A program made the position numbers and the translations under genes. Below the pieces are notes generated by a model that ran no database searches, was not told where the DNA came from, and saw nothing but the letters and a program-made list of their open reading frames with translations. Below, piece after piece: positions 4,749-6,520 of a stretch of 6,520 nucleotides of DNA. The stretch is from CAMPJU01 sp046566095. Its GTDB lineage: Bacteria; Pseudomonadota; Gammaproteobacteria; Xanthomonadales; Xanthomonadaceae. The stretch's first letter is position 1. The number at the start of each line of letters is the position of its first letter. The stretch covers positions 1 through 6,520 of the forward strand of contig JBKHXI010000213.1 in the NCBI GenBank assembly GCA_046566095.1, read 5' to 3'.

Positions 4749-6481
4749 GAACCGGCCGCGCGCGCCGGCGTGCGTGGGCGGGCGGCGGTGCGGCGATCCT
4801 GCCGGCGCTGGCGCTGGCCGTGGCGCTGGCGCTGCCCGCCTGCCAGCGCGCGCCCGGGCCCGGGCCGGCGCTGGCGCCCGCCGACCCGCTGGCCGCGCAC
4901 CGCATCCGCGCCGACGTCGCGCTGCTGGCCGACGACCGCATGCAGGGCCGCGCGGCCGGCACCCGCGGCTACCGGCTGGCCTCCGAATACGTCGCCCGGC
5001 GCATGCGCCGGATCGGCCTGGAACCGGCCGGCGACGACGGCGGCTGGTTCCAGGCGGTGCCGCTGCTGCGCGCGGTCCGCGAGCGCGAGGGCGCGCGGCT
5101 CGCGGTCGTGCGCGAGGGCGCCACCCGCGAGCTGGCGTTCGGCGACGAATTCCTCCCGGAGCCGCACTACCACGCGGCCGAGTACCGGCTGCAGGCCCCG
5201 GCGGTGTTCGTCGGCCAGGCGGTGCACGCGCCCGGGCTCGGGCACGACGACCTCGCAGGACTGGACCTGGCCGGCAGGATCGCGGTGGCCTTCGCCGGCG
5301 CGCCGGCGGGCTTCGAGCCGGTCCACCGCGCCTTCCACGGGTCCCGCCGCGAGAAGCTGCGCGTACTGGCCGAACGCGGCGCGGTCGGGGTGGTCTGGGT
5401 CGGGACCGCCGACGACGAGGCGCACGCGCCCTGGGCGCGGACGGCGGCGCAGTGGCGGCGTCCGGGCATGCGCCTGCGCGACGCCGCGGGCAGGGCGATC
5501 GACGGCTTCCCGCAGCTGCGGGCGCAGGCCTCGGTCAGCGCGGCCGCGGCCGACGCGCTGTTCGCCGGCAGCGGGCGCACCGCCGCGCAGCTGTTCGCCG
5601 CCGCCCGCGACGGCTCGCTGCGCGGCTTCCCGCTGCCGGGCACCCTGGTGCTGGCCGGTCGCACCCGGATCGAGCCGCTGGCGAGCCGCAACGTCGTGGG
5701 CCGCCTGCCGGCCGCGCCGCCGGAGCGCCCCGGGGACGCGCGCGCCGGCGAGTACGTGGTCCATACCGCGCACCTGGACCACCTCGGCGTCGGCGTCCCG
5801 GTGGACGGCGACGCCATCCACAACGGCGCGCTGGACAACGCGCTGGGGGTGGCGGTGATGCTGGAGGCGGCGCGCGAGCTGGCGCGCGCGCCGCGGCCGC
5901 CGCGGCGGGCGATGCTGTTCGTGGCGCTGACCGCCGAGGAGCAGGGCCTGCTCGGCGCGGAATGGTTCGTGCGCAACCCCACCGTGCCGCGCCGGGCGCT
6001 GGTGGCCAACATCAACACCGACATGCCGGCCCTGCTGGCGCCCGCCAGCGACCTGGTGGCGATCGGGACCGGCCATTCCAGCCTCAAGCGCGCGGTCGAG
6101 GCCGCGGCGCGCGACCTCGGGGTGGCGCTGTCGCCCGATCCGTTCCCGGAGGAGGCGGTGTTCCTGCGCAGCGACCAGTACGCCTTCGTCCGCGCCGGCA
6201 TCCCGGCGCTGTACATGGACGGCGGCGTCGTCCCGGCACGGCGCCCGGCGCCGGGCGCGGCGCCGGACCCGGGCAGCGACCCGAAGCTGGCGCTGCGCCG
6301 ATTCCTGCGCAGCTGCTACCACCGGCCCTGCGACGACGCCACGCAGCCGATCCAGTACCCCGACGCCGCGCGCCTGGCGCGGCTCAACGCGCAGCTGGCG
6401 CTGCGGATCGGCGCCGACCCCGGGCGCCCGCGCTGGAACGAGGGCGACTTCTTCGGCGAGCGCTTCGGCGGCGGCGACTGA
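4745..6481 (+). CDS. M28 family zinc aminopeptidase with PA domain, probable lipoprotein
   Basis: 578 aa. Residues 1-33 are a signal sequence: Arg-rich start, hydrophobic core (about 16-30) and a lipobox-like LPAC at 30-33, so Cys33 may be lipidated; Gln34 at +2 favours the outer membrane. Residues about 45-140 are an N-terminal lobe, about 145-300 fit the protease-associated insert of this family, and about 305-560 are the peptidase. The two-zinc site is complete: His343 in HTAHLDHLG, bridging Asp364 in GALDNALG, catalytic Glu398 and ligand Glu399 in TAEEQG, Asp426 in NTDMPA, and His526 in CYHRPCD. M28 enzymes remove N-terminal residues from peptides, here in the periplasm or at the surface, most likely for peptide nutrition. 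The only cysteines besides Cys33 are Cys524 and Cys529, flanking the last zinc ligand. The ATG overlaps the kinase TGA (ATGA). The frame is open far upstream, but that part is an unlike Arg/Gly/Ala-rich shadow of the kinase. LPAC has an unusual Pro, so ordinary secretion is possible. Confidence 0.95.
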   Translation: MRTGRARRRAWAGGGAAILPALALAVALALPACQRAPGPGPALAPADPLAAHRIRADVALLADDRMQGRAAGTRGYRLASEYVARRMRRIGLEPAGDDGGWFQAVPLLRAVREREGARLAVVREGATRELAFGDEFLPEPHYHAAEYRLQAPAVFVGQAVHAPGLGHDDLAGLDLAGRIAVAFAGAPAGFEPVHRAFHGSRREKLRVLAERGAVGVVWVGTADDEAHAPWARTAAQWRRPGMRLRDAAGRAIDGFPQLRAQASVSAAAADALFAGSGRTAAQLFAAARDGSLRGFPLPGTLVLAGRTRIEPLASRNVVGRLPAAPPERPGDARAGEYVVHTAHLDHLGVGVPVDGDAIHNGALDNALGVAVMLEAARELARAPRPPRRAMLFVALTAEEQGLLGAEWFVRNPTVPRRALVANINTDMPALLAPASDLVAIGTGHSSLKRAVEAAARDLGVALSPDPFPEEAVFLRSDQYAFVRAGIPALYMDGGVVPARRPAPGAAPDPGSDPKLALRRFLRSCYHRPCDDATQPIQYPDAARLARLNAQLALRIGADPGRPRWNEGDFFGERFGGGD

Positions 6482-6490
6482 GCCGCCGCC
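6467..6490 (+). terminator. GC hairpin over the peptidase stop codon, possible terminator
   Basis: GGCGGCGGC (6467-6475) and GCCGCCGCC (6482-6490) are perfect 9-bp arms with the 6-nt loop GACTGA, which contains the peptidase TGA stop. The next T-rich stretch (6505-6513) starts 14 nt later, too far for a classic intrinsic terminator, so it may only slow polymerase or protect the mRNA end. The left arm also codes for the final glycines, so chance is possible. Confidence 0.35.
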
Positions 6491-6498
6491 CGCGCCGC

Positions 6499-6520
6499 TC
6501 AGCGTTTCTTCTTGCCGGCC
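6499..6520 (-). CDS. Last codons of a convergent gene with a Lys-rich C-terminus
   Basis: Read on the minus strand, the window edge gives codons for Ala-Gly-Lys-Lys-Lys-Arg followed by TGA (6501-6499). A basic tail ending at a stop 17 bp beyond the peptidase stop fits a tightly packed convergent gene, and such tails are common in RNA-binding proteins and helicases. Six codons are too few to name the product, and the call could be wrong if no gene lies there. Confidence 0.4.

Noticed and set aside
4751..4775. Tat signal in the peptidase leader (three consecutive Arg, residues 7-9)
   Set aside because: The motif lacks the Phe-Leu-Lys part of the consensus and the Ser/Thr before the Arg pair. 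Sec export with a lipobox is the simpler reading, though Tat is not fully excluded.
4631..6322. Long minus-strand open frame opposite the M28 peptidase
   Set aside because: It consists of Arg/Ala/Gly/His-rich shadow sequence with no recognisable motif; the plus strand has the complete zinc site and a signal sequence.
1..6520. tRNA, rRNA, riboswitch, CRISPR array, prophage or integron features
   Set aside because: None was recognised by eye; the spaces between genes are short and explained by promoters and repeats.

Overview
The window is very GC-rich DNA with a strong G/C preference at third codon positions. Two interspersed repeat types, a pair of REP-like palindromes beginning GTAG and a long inverted repeat with a CGAGCGCAGCG core, resemble those scattered through Xanthomonadaceae genomes. 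Together with the gene content this suggests a Lysobacter/Luteimonas/Pseudoxanthomonas-like gammaproteobacterium. That assignment is inferred from style and was not checked by a search.

Left part, minus strand: rlmI (23S rRNA m5C methyltransferase, 908-2092) is followed downstream by rmuC (1-667, its C-terminal half lying beyond the window). A perfect 27-bp inverted pair of REP units (791-867) sits between them. Both genes carry a -10-like hexamer exactly 6 nt before their ATG and no obvious Shine-Dalgarno sequence, which points to leaderless transcripts.

Middle, plus strand: a rhomboid intramembrane protease (2271-3062) diverges from rlmI. The 178-bp gap between them is about half filled by a second inverted-repeat element (2122-2209) and also holds a small hairpin before the rhomboid ATG. 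After 90 bp containing a plausible sigma-70 promoter comes a two-gene operon. Its first gene is a soluble hybrid sensor kinase (GAF-HisKA-HATPase-REC, 3153-4748). Its second is an exported, probably lipid-anchored M28 zinc aminopeptidase with a PA insert (4745-6481), which overlaps the kinase by ATGA.

Right edge: a GC hairpin lies over the peptidase stop, and the last bases of a convergent minus-strand gene ending in a Lys-rich tail (6499-6520) are visible.

No RNA gene, CRISPR array, transposase or phage gene is visible, and I do not see a clearly new multi-gene system. The points most worth a second look are the near-perfect Shine-Dalgarno sequence inside the kinase just before its receiver domain (possible separate CheY-like product), the kinase-peptidase translational overlap, the matched leaderless-type promoters, an operator-like palindrome before rmuC, and an atypical motif IV in RlmI.
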